Of a stretch of DNA of 64,000 nt, positions 1 to 7,026 are shown in pieces. The stretch covers positions 1 to 64,000 of IMG/VR virus record IMGVR_UViG_3300024221_000009. One strand, given 5' to 3'. Below the pieces are notes generated by a model. That model worked only from the letters and a program-made list of their open reading frames with translations, had not been told where the DNA came from and ran no database searches. How positions within the stretch are numbered: the stretch's first letter is position 1; the number at the start of each line of letters is the position of its first letter. The translations under genes and the position numbers were made by a program. The stretch comes from a virus.

Positions 1-2
1 TT

Positions 3-197
3 TATGTCCATCACATGGAAATAGATTCAATGTTTGATTTTATTAATCAAAGAATATCTAGTCCTCCAGAGTATTGGATTAATCCTAAAGATTTACCAGG
101 GAGTATTACTGGTGGATTTTTAGAAGTTTTTGTAGATTACGACACTTACACATCAATCAGAGAAGTATCAGAACATTCTAATTGGTCTGATCTATAA
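3..197 (+). CDS. C-terminal part of an unidentified protein (5' end outside window)
   Basis: The frame is open from the first bases of the window to a TAA at 195-197, so this is probably the 3' end of a gene that starts upstream. A Met codon lies at 15, but nothing resembling a leader can be judged before it. The visible ~65 residues are acidic, with an aromatic/proline patch (SPPEYWINPKDLPG) and no recognisable domain. I do not recognise the family. The downstream 70 bases hold a possible late-type promoter. Confidence 0.5.
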   Translation, partial: YVHHMEIDSMFDFINQRISSPPEYWINPKDLPGSITGGFLEVFVDYDTYTSIREVSEHSNWSDL

Positions 198-215
198 TAT
201 CTACTATATTCATAG

Positions 216-227
216 AGATATAATCTA
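216..227 (+). promoter_or_regulatory. Possible phage late-type promoter (AGATATAATCTA)
   Basis: AGATATAATCTA lies 44 bases before the start of the next gene. It matches a motif that recurs before other genes here (9105, 36158, 60659) and resembles the single -10-like element TATAAATA of T4 late promoters. The assignment rests only on recurrence and position, and the genome is very AT-rich. Confidence 0.35.
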
Positions 228-270
228 TAGCCTAGGGAAACTTTTATATTTAAATGAATATAATAAGTGT

Positions 271-519
271 ATGGCAAAGAGAAAAGAAAACAAAGTTAAG
301 CACATTTTTGTAAAGAAACCCAAAATAGGTTCTAAATACTATTTTGATTTCGCAGGTGGCTGGGAATATGGAGAGCTTATAGCTGAATCTGAAAAGTTAA
401 CTGATCATTATGGCCATAATTGGTATTTATTACAAAATAAAAGCCAATCAAATAGGTATATAAAATATCCAGTATCTATTTATAATCTTAGAAATAATAA
501 AGAGGAAACTAAAAAATAA
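271..519 (+). CDS. Hypothetical small basic protein
   Basis: This 82-residue protein has a Lys-rich N-terminus, then alternating hydrophobic and polar stretches with aromatic residues (SKYYFDFAGGWEYGELIAES, then NWYLLQNK and YIKYPVSIYNL). That pattern suggests a small beta-barrel, perhaps SH3-like. It ends 4 bases before the exonuclease gene and is probably co-transcribed with it. No family is recognised and no function is assigned. Confidence 0.6.
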   Translation: MAKRKENKVKHIFVKKPKIGSKYYFDFAGGWEYGELIAESEKLTDHYGHNWYLLQNKSQSNRYIKYPVSIYNLRNNKEETKK

Positions 520-523
520 AAAG

Positions 524-1246
524 ATGTATACTTCAACAGAATTAAAAGGAATGTTATTTATAGATATTGAGACAGCATCTCAATATGAGACTTTAAAAGA
601 TCTAAAAAAAGATAAAGAAAGTTTATATGATTTATGGATCGCTAAGGCAAATCAGATAAAATCATTCGAATCCGATAAAGCAGATTTAACTGATCAAGAT
701 ATGTTTAAAAGAACCTCTTCACTTCACCCTGAATTTGGTAAAATAATTACAATATCAATAGGTCAAATTAAATTTGATGAAATCGGAATGCCTGTAAAAA
801 CAAATATAAAATCTTTTTATGGAGATGATGAAATATCTTTGTTAAATGAATTTAATCAAACGATGCAAGCTGTATTTAATCAAAACTCTAGTGTTAAACT
901 AATAGGGCATAACATTAAAAGATTTGATATGCCATGGATTATTAAAAGATGTCTCATCAATGGAATTACACCTATTCACCAATTCCATTTACAGAAACAA
1001 AAACCTTGGGAAAACTGTTTATTAGATACTTTAGAGATTTGGAAATTTGGAGGATATTCTGGAGCATCATTAGACCTTATTTGCAATATATTTAATATTC
1101 CTTCACCTAAAGACGCTATGAAAAATACAGATGTTTCAGAACATTATTGGGGAGGAAGGCTTGAAGATATTAAAAATTATTGTGAAGGAGATGTTTTAGC
1201 GACGATGAATGTCATGTTAAAAATGTCAAATATGCCAATTTTATGA
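524..1246 (+). CDS. DnaQ/PolB-type 3'-5' exonuclease-like protein
   Basis: This 240-residue protein has all three motifs of the DEDD exonuclease superfamily. ExoI is FIDIET with D14 and E16. ExoII is GHNIKRFDMPW with N130 and D135. ExoIII is YCEGDVLAT with Y219 and D223, the Tyr form (DEDDy). The spacing fits the predicted 3'-5' exonuclease family related to PolB proofreading domains. It would remove nucleotides from 3' ends of DNA or RNA using two metal ions. No polymerase domain is present, so it acts alone or in trans. A 4-base ATGA overlap couples it to the glycosyltransferase, and an ExoX-C-like protein follows two genes on. Proofreading, repair or host-DNA degradation are all possible roles. 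Confidence 0.85.
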   Translation: MYTSTELKGMLFIDIETASQYETLKDLKKDKESLYDLWIAKANQIKSFESDKADLTDQDMFKRTSSLHPEFGKIITISIGQIKFDEIGMPVKTNIKSFYGDDEISLLNEFNQTMQAVFNQNSSVKLIGHNIKRFDMPWIIKRCLINGITPIHQFHLQKQKPWENCLLDTLEIWKFGGYSGASLDLICNIFNIPSPKDAMKNTDVSEHYWGGRLEDIKNYCEGDVLATMNVMLKMSNMPIL

Positions 1247-2082
1247 AAGTATGGGCCTACGTCATAGCATGGAATGAGGAATTGATGTTACCTTATTACC
1301 TAAGACACTATTCTACATTTTGTGATAAAATAATAGTATACGACAATATGTCAACAGATTCAACGAGAATGATCGCAGAATCGTATGGGGATCTTGTAGA
1401 AGTTGTACCTTTTGACAGTGGAGAAGAGTTTAATGACTATGTTCATATTGAATTAAAGAGAAATAGCTTAAAGAACGCTAAAGGGAATGCTGACTTTGTA
1501 ATATTATGCGATTGTGATGAGTTTGTTTTTCATAAAGATATAAGATCTTTTTTAAATGACAACAAAGATTGTAGTGTATTTTATCCTGCAGGTTTTCAAA
1601 TGATTTCAGATGATTTTCCTAAGGATTTAGAAGGTCAACTTTATGATTATGTTCAGTGGGGAGAACCTAGTCCATGGTATACTAAACCTATGATAATCAA
1701 TTTAAATGTAATAGACGACGTTAATTGGGTTGAAGGTGCACATGAATTAGATCCCAATCTTAATTTAGGTTCTTTTTGGCATCCAGTACCGGAAGATATT
1801 AGACCTATTGGAGAATATAAAGAACATGTTTGGGGAAAATGGCAAAAGATGTGGGAAATATTAGACACATTTAATTCTAAACCTCTTAAAATGCTACATT
1901 ATAAATATTTAGGAGCAGATTATGTATCGAATAGATACAAGTTATATGCTAAAAAAATGAGTAAAGAAAACCATGATAATAATATTGGAATGCATTATGA
2001 GATTATTTTAAAACAAGGAAGTGACGCTATTCAAAAAGAAATAGATGAGATTAAGTTAAAGGCAGTTAGAGTAAAAATATGA
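1243..2082 (+). CDS. Glycosyltransferase family 2-like protein
   Basis: This 279-residue protein begins with the nucleotide-sugar-binding strand AYVIAWNEELMLPYYLRHY (residues 5-23), then YDNMSTDST and a DxD-type metal site in LCDCDEFVF (D90, D92, E93). This is the pattern of the GT-A 'glycosyl transferase family 2' group often found in phages and in surface-polysaccharide clusters. It should transfer a sugar from a nucleotide donor. The acceptor is unknown: modified phage DNA bases, a virion protein or host surface sugar are all possible. Its start overlaps the exonuclease stop (ATGA), and its own stop overlaps the next start (ATGA), so translation is probably coupled. No signal peptide or membrane segment is seen, so it is cytoplasmic. 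Confidence 0.8.
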   Translation: MKVWAYVIAWNEELMLPYYLRHYSTFCDKIIVYDNMSTDSTRMIAESYGDLVEVVPFDSGEEFNDYVHIELKRNSLKNAKGNADFVILCDCDEFVFHKDIRSFLNDNKDCSVFYPAGFQMISDDFPKDLEGQLYDYVQWGEPSPWYTKPMIINLNVIDDVNWVEGAHELDPNLNLGSFWHPVPEDIRPIGEYKEHVWGKWQKMWEILDTFNSKPLKMLHYKYLGADYVSNRYKLYAKKMSKENHDNNIGMHYEIILKQGSDAIQKEIDEIKLKAVRVKI

Positions 2083-2318
2083 ATATAAATCAAATACTTA
2101 GATCTGGTAAATATGCTGGATATACTATTGGAGAAATATACGCTAAAGATCGAAGGTACATTAACTGGGTTTTAGAAAACAGACCTGAAATGCTCAAAAG
2201 CCATGCAAAAAAACCTAAAGAAACTACATATAAAAAACCGACATACGTAGATCCACCCGATATTCCTAAAGAGAACGTTATCAAAGGAATTTCTCCTAAT
2301 GAAGCCTTTGGATTATAA
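2079..2318 (+). CDS. Stand-alone ExoX C-terminal-like domain protein
   Basis: Residues 9-35 (SGKYAGYTIGEIYAKDRRYI, then NWVLENR) match the short domain at the C-terminus of ExoX/DnaQ-type exonucleases, with pattern GKYxGxTixEixxxDxxYixWvL. The remaining half (KPKETTYKKPTYVDPPDIPK) is a Pro/Lys-rich tail that looks disordered. At 79 residues it has no nuclease domain of its own. A DnaQ-type exonuclease lies two genes upstream in the same run, so the two might act together. The gene starts on a 4-base overlap with the glycosyltransferase. Confidence 0.65.
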   Translation: MNINQILRSGKYAGYTIGEIYAKDRRYINWVLENRPEMLKSHAKKPKETTYKKPTYVDPPDIPKENVIKGISPNEAFGL

Positions 2319-2344
2319 TTATTTTTAAAATAAATGCACAAATA

Positions 2345-2391
2345 TTTTTTTATGTCGTTTATTTTGCTTATATTAGTACTATAATTAAAAC
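2345..2391 (+). promoter_or_regulatory. Bacteroidota-type promoter (T-tract / 17 bp / TATATTAG)
   Basis: A T7 tract at 2345-2351 is separated by 17 bp from TATATTAG at 2369-2376, followed by TACTATAATTAAAA and the start codon at 2400. The same arrangement occurs before 6307, 6608, 22123 and 57159. It resembles the -33 TTTG / -7 TAnnTTTG promoter read by the primary sigma factor of Bacteroidota, so it may be read by host polymerase early in infection. Confidence 0.6.
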
Positions 2392-2399
2392 CATATAAT

Positions 2400-2681
2400 A
2401 TGTACGAAGACGAATTTGAAGATTTTAACTCAGAAGAACATGACGATTTTATGCCATCTGAGATGGATGAACATCTAGAGCTTTTAAAGGATAAATTAGC
2501 TCGTGCTAACTATAATGCTATAGTTAACCAAGGAGTCGATCCTGAAACTACAAACAATATTGATATAATTCAAAAGCTTATTCAAGAAACTATGCAATAT
2601 TTTGAAGATCTTGAAGAATACGAAAAATGTGCAGGATTAAAAAAAGTACTAGACACATTAGAAGAACACGTTAGTATTTAA
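2400..2681 (+). CDS. Small acidic protein with UVR-like C-terminal motif (paralogue 1)
   Basis: This 93-residue protein has an acidic N-terminus (YEDEFEDFNSEEHDDF) and predicted helices after it. The C-terminal helix pair contains YFEDLEEYEKCAGLKKVLD. Two further genes nearby (3647 and 4212) share this C-terminal EEYEKC motif and little else, so they form a local paralogous family. The motif resembles the UVR hairpin of UvrB/UvrC and Clp-associated proteins (EDYEKAAELRD), with Cys in place of the first Ala. UVR motifs mediate protein-protein contacts. The function is unknown. A strong Bacteroidota-type promoter lies just upstream. Confidence 0.7.
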   Translation: MYEDEFEDFNSEEHDDFMPSEMDEHLELLKDKLARANYNAIVNQGVDPETTNNIDIIQKLIQETMQYFEDLEEYEKCAGLKKVLDTLEEHVSI

Positions 2682-2713
2682 TGGATATATAATATAATAT
2701 TAAAATATTAAGC

Positions 2714-2857
2714 ATGGAAGAAAAACAATTAGAAAGAATAGCTAATTCACTAGAAGAAATAGTTATACTTATGAAGAATAAGCAAAAAAGAGAAATAAAC
2801 GAAACTCTTCGTAAAAATAAAAACTCTAAGCCTAGCAAATCTAGTAAAAACATTTAG
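2714..2857 (+). CDS. Small hypothetical protein, 47 residues
   Basis: A short open frame runs from ATG at 2714 to TAG at 2855-2857, starting 33 bases after the previous stop and ending 2 bases before the DnaJ-like start. The peptide begins [20 protein letters not shown], an amphipathic helix, and ends in a Lys/Ser-rich tail. The tight fit between two genes and the helical pattern favour a real gene. No family is recognised. Confidence 0.55.
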   Translation: MEEKQLERIANSLEEIVILMKNKQKREINETLRKNKNSKPSKSSKNI

Positions 2858-2859
2858 AG

Positions 2860-3654
2860 ATGGATCCTTATAGTGTACTTGGTGTAGATAAAAAATCTTC
2901 ACAGGACGACATAAAAAAGGCTTATAGAAAATTAGCAAAGAAACATCATCCTGATAAAAATAATGGTGATGATTCCAGATTCAAAGAAATTGCAGATGCT
3001 TATGAAACTTTAGGAGATTCTAAAAAAAGAAAAGAATATGATTCTATTAATTCTTTTTCTAATTCTGGCTTTTCAGACATTTTCAGTAAATTTAACGGTG
3101 ATTTCTCAAGTATGTTTGACAATGCGTTCGGACAGCAGGCTAAAGGAAATGATGTTACTATTAGAATAAGATTATCTCTATTAGAAGTTTATCATGGTAC
3201 TACTAAATATGTAGAGACTTCAAACCAACAATTCAATATTAAAATTCCAAAAGGCGTTCATGAAAACGCTAAATTAAGAGTTAAAGGAAAAGGAATGCCA
3301 CACCCTGTTAATTCTTCCGCACCGTCTGGAGATGCTATTATAATAATAAACATAATGCCTGATCCTAATATAATAGTTACTAATGGAGATATATGGTTAG
3401 ATTATGAACTTCCATTTTATGATTTATTATTAGGAGGTGTTTTTGAAATCAATACAGGGTTTAATGATGTTAAAATTAAAGTTCCAAAAAATTCTCAAGA
3501 AAATAAAGTTTTAAGAATAAAGGGCATGGGATTTCCGATATATAATACTAATCAGTATGGTAATTTGATGATTAAGCTAAGATCTTCAAAAATAACAATG
3601 ACTGATGAGCAATTAGAACATATTAAAAAAATTAAAGAATTAAATAATGGATAG
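2860..3654 (+). CDS. DnaJ-like co-chaperone (J domain plus DnaJ C-terminal domains)
   Basis: Residues 1-65 form a J domain with the HPD triad at 30-32 ([10 protein letters not shown]) and the helix III/IV pattern [21 protein letters not shown] Gly/Phe/Ser-rich linker (about 66-95) follows, then two C-terminal substrate-binding beta domains ([20 protein letters not shown] and [20 protein letters not shown]). The Cys-rich zinc-finger region of DnaJ itself is absent, so this is the CbpA/type-II form. It would stimulate host DnaK ATPase and deliver substrates, plausibly for virion assembly or host takeover. At 264 residues it is slightly shorter than bacterial CbpA. It overlaps the next gene by 8 bases. 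Confidence 0.92.
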   Translation: MDPYSVLGVDKKSSQDDIKKAYRKLAKKHHPDKNNGDDSRFKEIADAYETLGDSKKRKEYDSINSFSNSGFSDIFSKFNGDFSSMFDNAFGQQAKGNDVTIRIRLSLLEVYHGTTKYVETSNQQFNIKIPKGVHENAKLRVKGKGMPHPVNSSAPSGDAIIIINIMPDPNIIVTNGDIWLDYELPFYDLLLGGVFEINTGFNDVKIKVPKNSQENKVLRIKGMGFPIYNTNQYGNLMIKLRSSKITMTDEQLEHIKKIKELNNG

Positions 3655-3907
3655 TTTAGAAGATTTTCCAGATTTTTCAGAAGAAAGCAACTGCAACCTT
3701 GAGAGTTTACAAGAAAATTCAAAGGTTACTATGATGAATATGATCTATAACGCGATTATGAGTAATGAAGATAGAGCAATAGGAAGTGATACTTCTCCAA
3801 GCGAAAAAGTAGAAGCTCTTAATAATATAATAGATTTTTTCGTAAGCTGTGAAGAATATGAAAAGTGTTCTAATATTAAAAAAATCATCGATAAAATACA
3901 ATGCTAA
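3647..3907 (+). CDS. Small acidic protein with UVR-like C-terminal motif (paralogue 2)
   Basis: This 86-residue protein starts acidic ([20 protein letters not shown]) and ends with [20 protein letters not shown], the same EEYEKC hairpin seen in the products starting at 2400 and 4212. It overlaps the DnaJ-like gene by 8 bases at its start and bS21 by 7 bases at its end, so all three are translated as a coupled unit. The function is unknown. Coupling with a co-chaperone and a ribosomal protein makes a role in protein or ribosome handling worth testing, but that is inference. Confidence 0.7.
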   Translation: MDSLEDFPDFSEESNCNLESLQENSKVTMMNMIYNAIMSNEDRAIGSDTSPSEKVEALNNIIDFFVSCEEYEKCSNIKKIIDKIQC

Positions 3908-4089
3908 AGATAGAGGTTAAAAAAGGAAATATCGAACAAGCTCTTAAATCTTATAAATATAAGGTAAACAGAACTAAGCAAAGACAAGCAATCAACGAAA
4001 AGAAAGAATATACAAAACCATCTGTCACCAAACGCAGAAAAATTCAAAAAGCAAAGTATATTCAAAAGAAATCTGAAGACAATTCTTAG
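3901..4089 (+). CDS. rpsU: Ribosomal protein bS21 homologue
   Basis: This 62-residue, very basic protein has the full bS21 pattern. An N-terminal strand ([10 protein letters not shown]) is followed by the helix IEQALKSYKYKVNRT, then KKEYTKPSVTKRRKIQKAKY. The 'YTKPSVTKRRKIQKAKYIQK' part is the form typical of Bacteroidota bS21 rather than the Proteobacterial one. bS21 sits on the 30S platform near the 3' end of 16S rRNA and affects initiation. In Bacteroidota it helps hide the anti-Shine-Dalgarno sequence. A Tyr at 53 falls where, from memory, the host protein has the Tyr that contacts this region. Phage bS21 genes are known from metagenomes and are thought to replace the host copy. It overlaps the preceding gene by 7 bases. 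Confidence 0.9.
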   Translation: MLKIEVKKGNIEQALKSYKYKVNRTKQRQAINEKKEYTKPSVTKRRKIQKAKYIQKKSEDNS

Positions 4090-4131
4090 CAGCTTTAGAT
4101 TATAATATCATTATATTTTTTTTACTGGATT

Positions 4132-4152
4132 GGAACGTTTCTCAACCGTTCC
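4132..4152 (+). other. Small hairpin GGAACG/CGTTCC in the bS21-4212 gap
   Basis: A 6-bp perfect inverted repeat (GGAACG at 4132-4137, CGTTCC at 4147-4152) has a 9-base loop and lies in the 122-base gap after bS21. No T-tract follows on the + strand, so a simple terminator is unlikely. TATATATAAAAAG follows directly, a possible late promoter, so this may be an operator or a 3'-end processing stem. Confidence 0.35.
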
Positions 4153-4211
4153 GGGTATATATAAAAAGTAAAGTATTACATAATACATTACGTTAAAAAC
4201 ATTAACAAGAA

Positions 4212-4469
4212 ATGAAAGATATATTAGGAGAAGATAGAGACTCTTTAATGAGATCTTCTTATTATACCATTACTAGAAATTTTACAAAGACCGTGAATAG
4301 GTTTATTGTATTTAAAGAAGGTAATGACATTATTGAAATACCACATGGTATCGGGCAAAGATCTGATTTCATAGACATTCTTGTTGAATACTTCGAAAAA
4401 CTTGAAGAATATGAAAAGTGTGATAAGCTAATGAAATTAAGAGAACTTGTTATGATGGCAGGTAACTAA
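4212..4469 (+). CDS. Small protein with UVR-like C-terminal motif (paralogue 3)
   Basis: This 85-residue protein has a predicted N-terminal beta-rich part (YYTITRNFTKTVNRFIVFKE) and a C-terminal hairpin YFEKLEEYEKCDKLMKLREL. The latter matches those of the products starting at 2400 and 3647. The N-terminal halves of the three differ, so the shared unit is the C-terminal 25-30 residues. The gene ends 14 bases before phoH. The function is unknown. Confidence 0.7.
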   Translation: MKDILGEDRDSLMRSSYYTITRNFTKTVNRFIVFKEGNDIIEIPHGIGQRSDFIDILVEYFEKLEEYEKCDKLMKLRELVMMAGN

Positions 4470-4483
4470 AAATAAAATAAAAT

Positions 4484-5188
4484 ATGAGCAATAATTCTGA
4501 CAATAAAAATAGTAGGGTAAATAGAAACAAAATAAATGTTAAACCTGAAAATATCAGAGTGCAATTAAGACAATCACAACAAAAATACGTTCAAAAAATA
4601 TTAGAGAACGACATAACATTCTGCCAAGGGCCAGCAGGAACTTCAAAAACATTCACGGCCTGTTATGCTGCATTAAAGCTATTTGCAGATAAAAAAATTA
4701 AAAACATAATTCTTTGTAAACCAATACAAGAAGCTGGTGAAAAATTAGGATTTTTACCAGGGGATGTTAGCGATAAAATAGATCCATACATGCAATCTTA
4801 TATAACTAATCTAAATAAGATTATAGGACACGCAACAACAGAACAATTAGTAGAATCTGAAATTATACAATTTAGACCAATGGCCTTTATGAGAGGAGAT
4901 ACGTTTGACGATTCTTTAATGATTTTAGATGAAGCCCAGAACGCGACCTTTAAGCAGTTAATGTTATTCGTTACGAGAATGGGTAAAGGATCTAAGGTTA
5001 TTGTTACTGGTGATGTTAGTCAATATGATATTGCAAAAAACAATATAGGTTTAGAAAAATTCACTGACTTGATGGAAGGTATTAAAGGTATTGGAAATCA
5101 TATTTTCACAGAAAAAGATATAGTACGTGCAAAAATATTAAAGGACGTTGTAAAGAGATACGACAAGTGGAAATTAGAAAATGAGTAG
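4484..5188 (+). CDS. phoH: PhoH-like ATPase
   Basis: This 234-residue P-loop protein has Walker A GPAGTSKT (49-56), Walker B LMILDEAQN (D149, E150) and the PhoH signatures KPIQEAGEKLGFLPGD and VTGDVSQYD. PhoH proteins are ATPases/helicase-like proteins linked to RNA metabolism, and phoH is a common auxiliary gene in marine phages, where its role is unsettled. The length fits the short phage form without an N-terminal PIN domain. The first ~25 residues (SNNSDNKNSRVNRNK) look disordered. Neighbours include bS21, the DnaJ-like protein and RNase HII, so it sits in a group concerned with RNA and protein handling. Confidence 0.93.
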   Translation: MSNNSDNKNSRVNRNKINVKPENIRVQLRQSQQKYVQKILENDITFCQGPAGTSKTFTACYAALKLFADKKIKNIILCKPIQEAGEKLGFLPGDVSDKIDPYMQSYITNLNKIIGHATTEQLVESEIIQFRPMAFMRGDTFDDSLMILDEAQNATFKQLMLFVTRMGKGSKVIVTGDVSQYDIAKNNIGLEKFTDLMEGIKGIGNHIFTEKDIVRAKILKDVVKRYDKWKLENE

Positions 5189-5199
5189 AAACAAATGAT

Positions 5200-5227
5200 A
5201 AATCTTTAGTATAATACCTAAAGGTTT
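5200..5227 (+). promoter_or_regulatory. Hairpin with TATAATAC loop before RNase HII
   Basis: AAATCTTTAG (5200-5209) pairs with CTAAAGGTTT (5218-5227) around the loop TATAATAC, a 10-bp stem with one G-T wobble. It ends 4 bases before the RNase HII start. It could be a terminator or regulatory stem for the phoH transcript, or an operator overlapping a -10-like TATAAT. The sequence does not decide between them. Confidence 0.4.
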
Positions 5228-5231
5228 TAAT

Positions 5232-5870
5232 ATGTCAACACAAATTTTACTTAAAGGTTCTTATAATAACGACTCCAGTATTTTAGAGGTAGGAATCGAC
5301 GAAGCAGGTAGAGGAGCACTTGCAGGACCAGTCACAGTTTCTGCAGTTATAATGCCACATGGATTTTCACATCCTTTAATTAAAGATTCTAAATTACTTA
5401 ATGAGTCTCAGCGCAAAGAAGCTAGAGAAATAGTTATAGAAACAGCTATAGCGTATTCAGTTGTACATATTGATATTAATCAAATAGAAAATACAAATAT
5501 TCTTAGAGCAACTTTAAAAGGAATGAACGACTCTTTATTTGAATTAAATAAAAATTCAAATGATTTTGATTTTATATTAGTAGATGGCGATCAATTCCAC
5601 GGATATGAAGGTATACCATTTAAAACAATAGTGGGTGGAGATAATAAATATACATCAATCGCTGCAGCATCAATATTGGCTAAAACCGGAAGAGATGCAT
5701 TAATGAAAAAACTTAGCGAAATAGAAGAGTTCGAACAGTATGGTTGGAATTCAAATAAAGGATATGGAACAAAACAACATATTACTGCGATCAAAGAAGG
5801 AGGACCAACAGAACATCACAGGCCTAGTTTTATTTCTCATATATTAACAACCACAGGACAATTATTCTAA
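5232..5870 (+). CDS. rnhB: Ribonuclease HII
   Basis: This 212-residue protein carries the RNase HII signature GIDEAGRGALAGP (D23, E24), the third acidic residue in ILVDGD (D118) and the fourth in AAASILAKTGRD (D155). The family GY-T-x-x-H motif is also present (KGYGTKQHI). It cleaves RNA in RNA-DNA hybrids, including single embedded ribonucleotides. In this phage it probably removes Okazaki primers, as T4 RNase H does with an unrelated fold. The length and all catalytic residues are normal for bacterial rnhB. The first ~15 residues are an extra N-terminal tail. Its stop overlaps the next start (TAATG). Confidence 0.95.
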   Translation: MSTQILLKGSYNNDSSILEVGIDEAGRGALAGPVTVSAVIMPHGFSHPLIKDSKLLNESQRKEAREIVIETAIAYSVVHIDINQIENTNILRATLKGMNDSLFELNKNSNDFDFILVDGDQFHGYEGIPFKTIVGGDNKYTSIAAASILAKTGRDALMKKLSEIEEFEQYGWNSNKGYGTKQHITAIKEGGPTEHHRPSFISHILTTTGQLF

Positions 5871-6214
5871 TGCGTAATTTAATTATCGGGACCCTTCTTT
5901 TTACATTAGGGCAATCATTGATTTGGATTCAAACAAACGGACAGTTTATTTGGCCATGGTTTAAGAAAAATCCATGGTTAATTAGTTTTGGTTTTGGAGG
6001 AATTATAAGTTATATTCTAATTAGAGCCACTGCGTTTGTTGCTTCATATTATGAAGGACTATTATGGCCAGGTAGATTTATAGGTTTTTCAACCGGTATT
6101 TTTATATTTACTTTTATGACTTATTATTTTATGAAAGAAGGAATAAATATTAAAACAGCTATTTCCTTAGTGTTAGCATTTGCTTTAATAAGTGTACAGC
6201 TTTTCTGGAAATAA
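5870..6214 (+). CDS. Hypothetical integral membrane protein
   Basis: This 114-residue protein has four hydrophobic stretches, at about residues 3-20, 36-55, 64-85 and 92-112. They are separated by short basic or polar loops (WFKKNPW, YYEGLLWPGR, MKEGINIK). This is a small four-helix inner-membrane protein with no cleavable signal peptide. It starts on the stop of RNase HII (TAATG). No family is recognised. Holin-like, superinfection-exclusion or transporter roles are possible, and nothing in the sequence chooses between them. Confidence 0.7.
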   Translation: MRNLIIGTLLFTLGQSLIWIQTNGQFIWPWFKKNPWLISFGFGGIISYILIRATAFVASYYEGLLWPGRFIGFSTGIFIFTFMTYYFMKEGINIKTAISLVLAFALISVQLFWK

Positions 6215-6241
6215 ATTGTTAATAACTTTTGAAAATAAATT

Positions 6242-6270
6242 CCCAAACATTTTTTTGTTTGGGTTTTTTT
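6242..6270 (+). terminator. Rho-independent terminator
   Basis: CCCAAAC (6242-6248) pairs with GTTTGGG (6257-6263), followed by seven T (6264-6270). It ends the transcript from the upstream cluster. The T-rich loop, ending TTTG at 6254-6257, also supplies the -33-like element of the promoter just downstream. Confidence 0.85.
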
Positions 6271-6294
6271 GTTTATATTAGTAGTATAATTAAA
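6250..6294 (+). promoter_or_regulatory. Bacteroidota-type promoter overlapping the terminator
   Basis: TTTTTTTG (6250-6257), a 16-bp spacer and TATATTAG (6274-6281) are followed by TAGTATAATTAAAA and the gene start at 6307. The upstream element lies inside the loop of the terminator hairpin, so terminator and promoter share bases. Confidence 0.6.
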
Positions 6295-6306
6295 ACAGAT
6301 AAAGTT

Positions 6307-6531
6307 ATGATTAGATCAAAAAAAACTAAATCCGAAATTGTAATCGACCTGACAGGTCCAGATGGAAATGCATTTGCCCTTATGGGTTATGCTAAAAGTT
6401 TTGGTAAGCAAGTTGGTATGAGTGAGTCTTATATCAAGGATATGTTAGATAGAATGATGAGTTCAGATTATGAAAACTTAATTAAGGTTTTTGATGATGA
6501 ATTTGGTTCTGTTGTAATTTTAGAAAGATAA
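6307..6531 (+). CDS. Hypothetical protein, 74 residues
   Basis: I place the start at ATG 6307. The frame is open back to a TTG at 6229, but that region holds the terminator and promoter. The product begins MIRSKKTKSEIVIDLTGPDG and continues with NAFALMGYAKSFGKQVGMSE. It is probably a small alpha/beta protein. Short proteins with a 'DLTGPDGNAF-LMG-A' pattern occur in many phages, but I know no function for them. It is transcribed from its own Bacteroidota-type promoter. Confidence 0.7.
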   Translation: MIRSKKTKSEIVIDLTGPDGNAFALMGYAKSFGKQVGMSESYIKDMLDRMMSSDYENLIKVFDDEFGSVVILER

Positions 6532-6552
6532 TTCGAAAAAAATGCATAAAAG

Positions 6553-6591
6553 TTTTTTTATCCCAACTATTATGCTTATATTTAACTATAA
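6553..6591 (+). promoter_or_regulatory. Bacteroidota-type promoter (T-tract / 17 bp / TATATTTA)
   Basis: A T7 tract (6553-6559), 17-bp spacer and TATATTTA (6577-6584) precede the start at 6608. GCATAA (6544-6549) and TTATGC (6570-6575) form an inverted repeat across the spacer. It is the same architecture as at 2345, 6250 and 22066. Confidence 0.55.
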
Positions 6592-6607
6592 CAAAAAAAC
6601 GTAAAAC

Positions 6608-7021
6608 ATGACAAATTTTAAATTCAATGCAAGTGAAATAGTTTGTAACGGAATTACAGGCGGAGCAGCACAGCTTTTAACTCAAGAAAATTATCAAACA
6701 TTATCAGCCTTTTTGAAAACACATTTTATGATGGCTTCAAAAAAACAAATCTTAGAGGAACTACAAGACTCTGATCAATTACAAGATAATTGGCATATTG
6801 GTTCAAGAGTAGAAGACAATGATAAGATTTTAACAAGAATGGCAAGCGGCTTATGGGACTATTCAATTAATATATTTAAAGGAGAAAAACACTTAGCTGA
6901 AATGTGGATGAACGCACAGGTAAACAACATGACAGCAAAAGATATTATTACAGTTTTAGAATCTGCTTTAATGGATTGTGCAACAGCAGATCACTGGTAT
7001 ACTTTTGAAAAAGAATATTAA
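6608..7021 (+). CDS. Hypothetical protein
   Basis: This 137-residue protein is mixed helical with no membrane segment or signal peptide. A Met-rich region (LKTHFMMASKKQILEEL) and a C-terminal helix (AKDIITVLESALMDCATADH) are its clearest features. It has its own Bacteroidota-type promoter, which suggests early expression. I do not recognise the family. Confidence 0.6.
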   Translation: MTNFKFNASEIVCNGITGGAAQLLTQENYQTLSAFLKTHFMMASKKQILEELQDSDQLQDNWHIGSRVEDNDKILTRMASGLWDYSINIFKGEKHLAEMWMNAQVNNMTAKDIITVLESALMDCATADHWYTFEKEY

Positions 7022-7026
7022 AAAAT

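Noticed and set aside
3950-3962. TATAAATA inside the bS21 gene as a late promoter
   Set aside because: The sequence (CTTATAAATATAAGG) encodes conserved bS21 residues SYKYK, and such octamers are expected by chance at this base composition.
6229-6306. N-terminal extension of the 6307 gene from a TTG
   Set aside because: The extension would encode the terminator stem and T-tract and overlap a promoter. ATG 6307 follows that promoter at the right distance.
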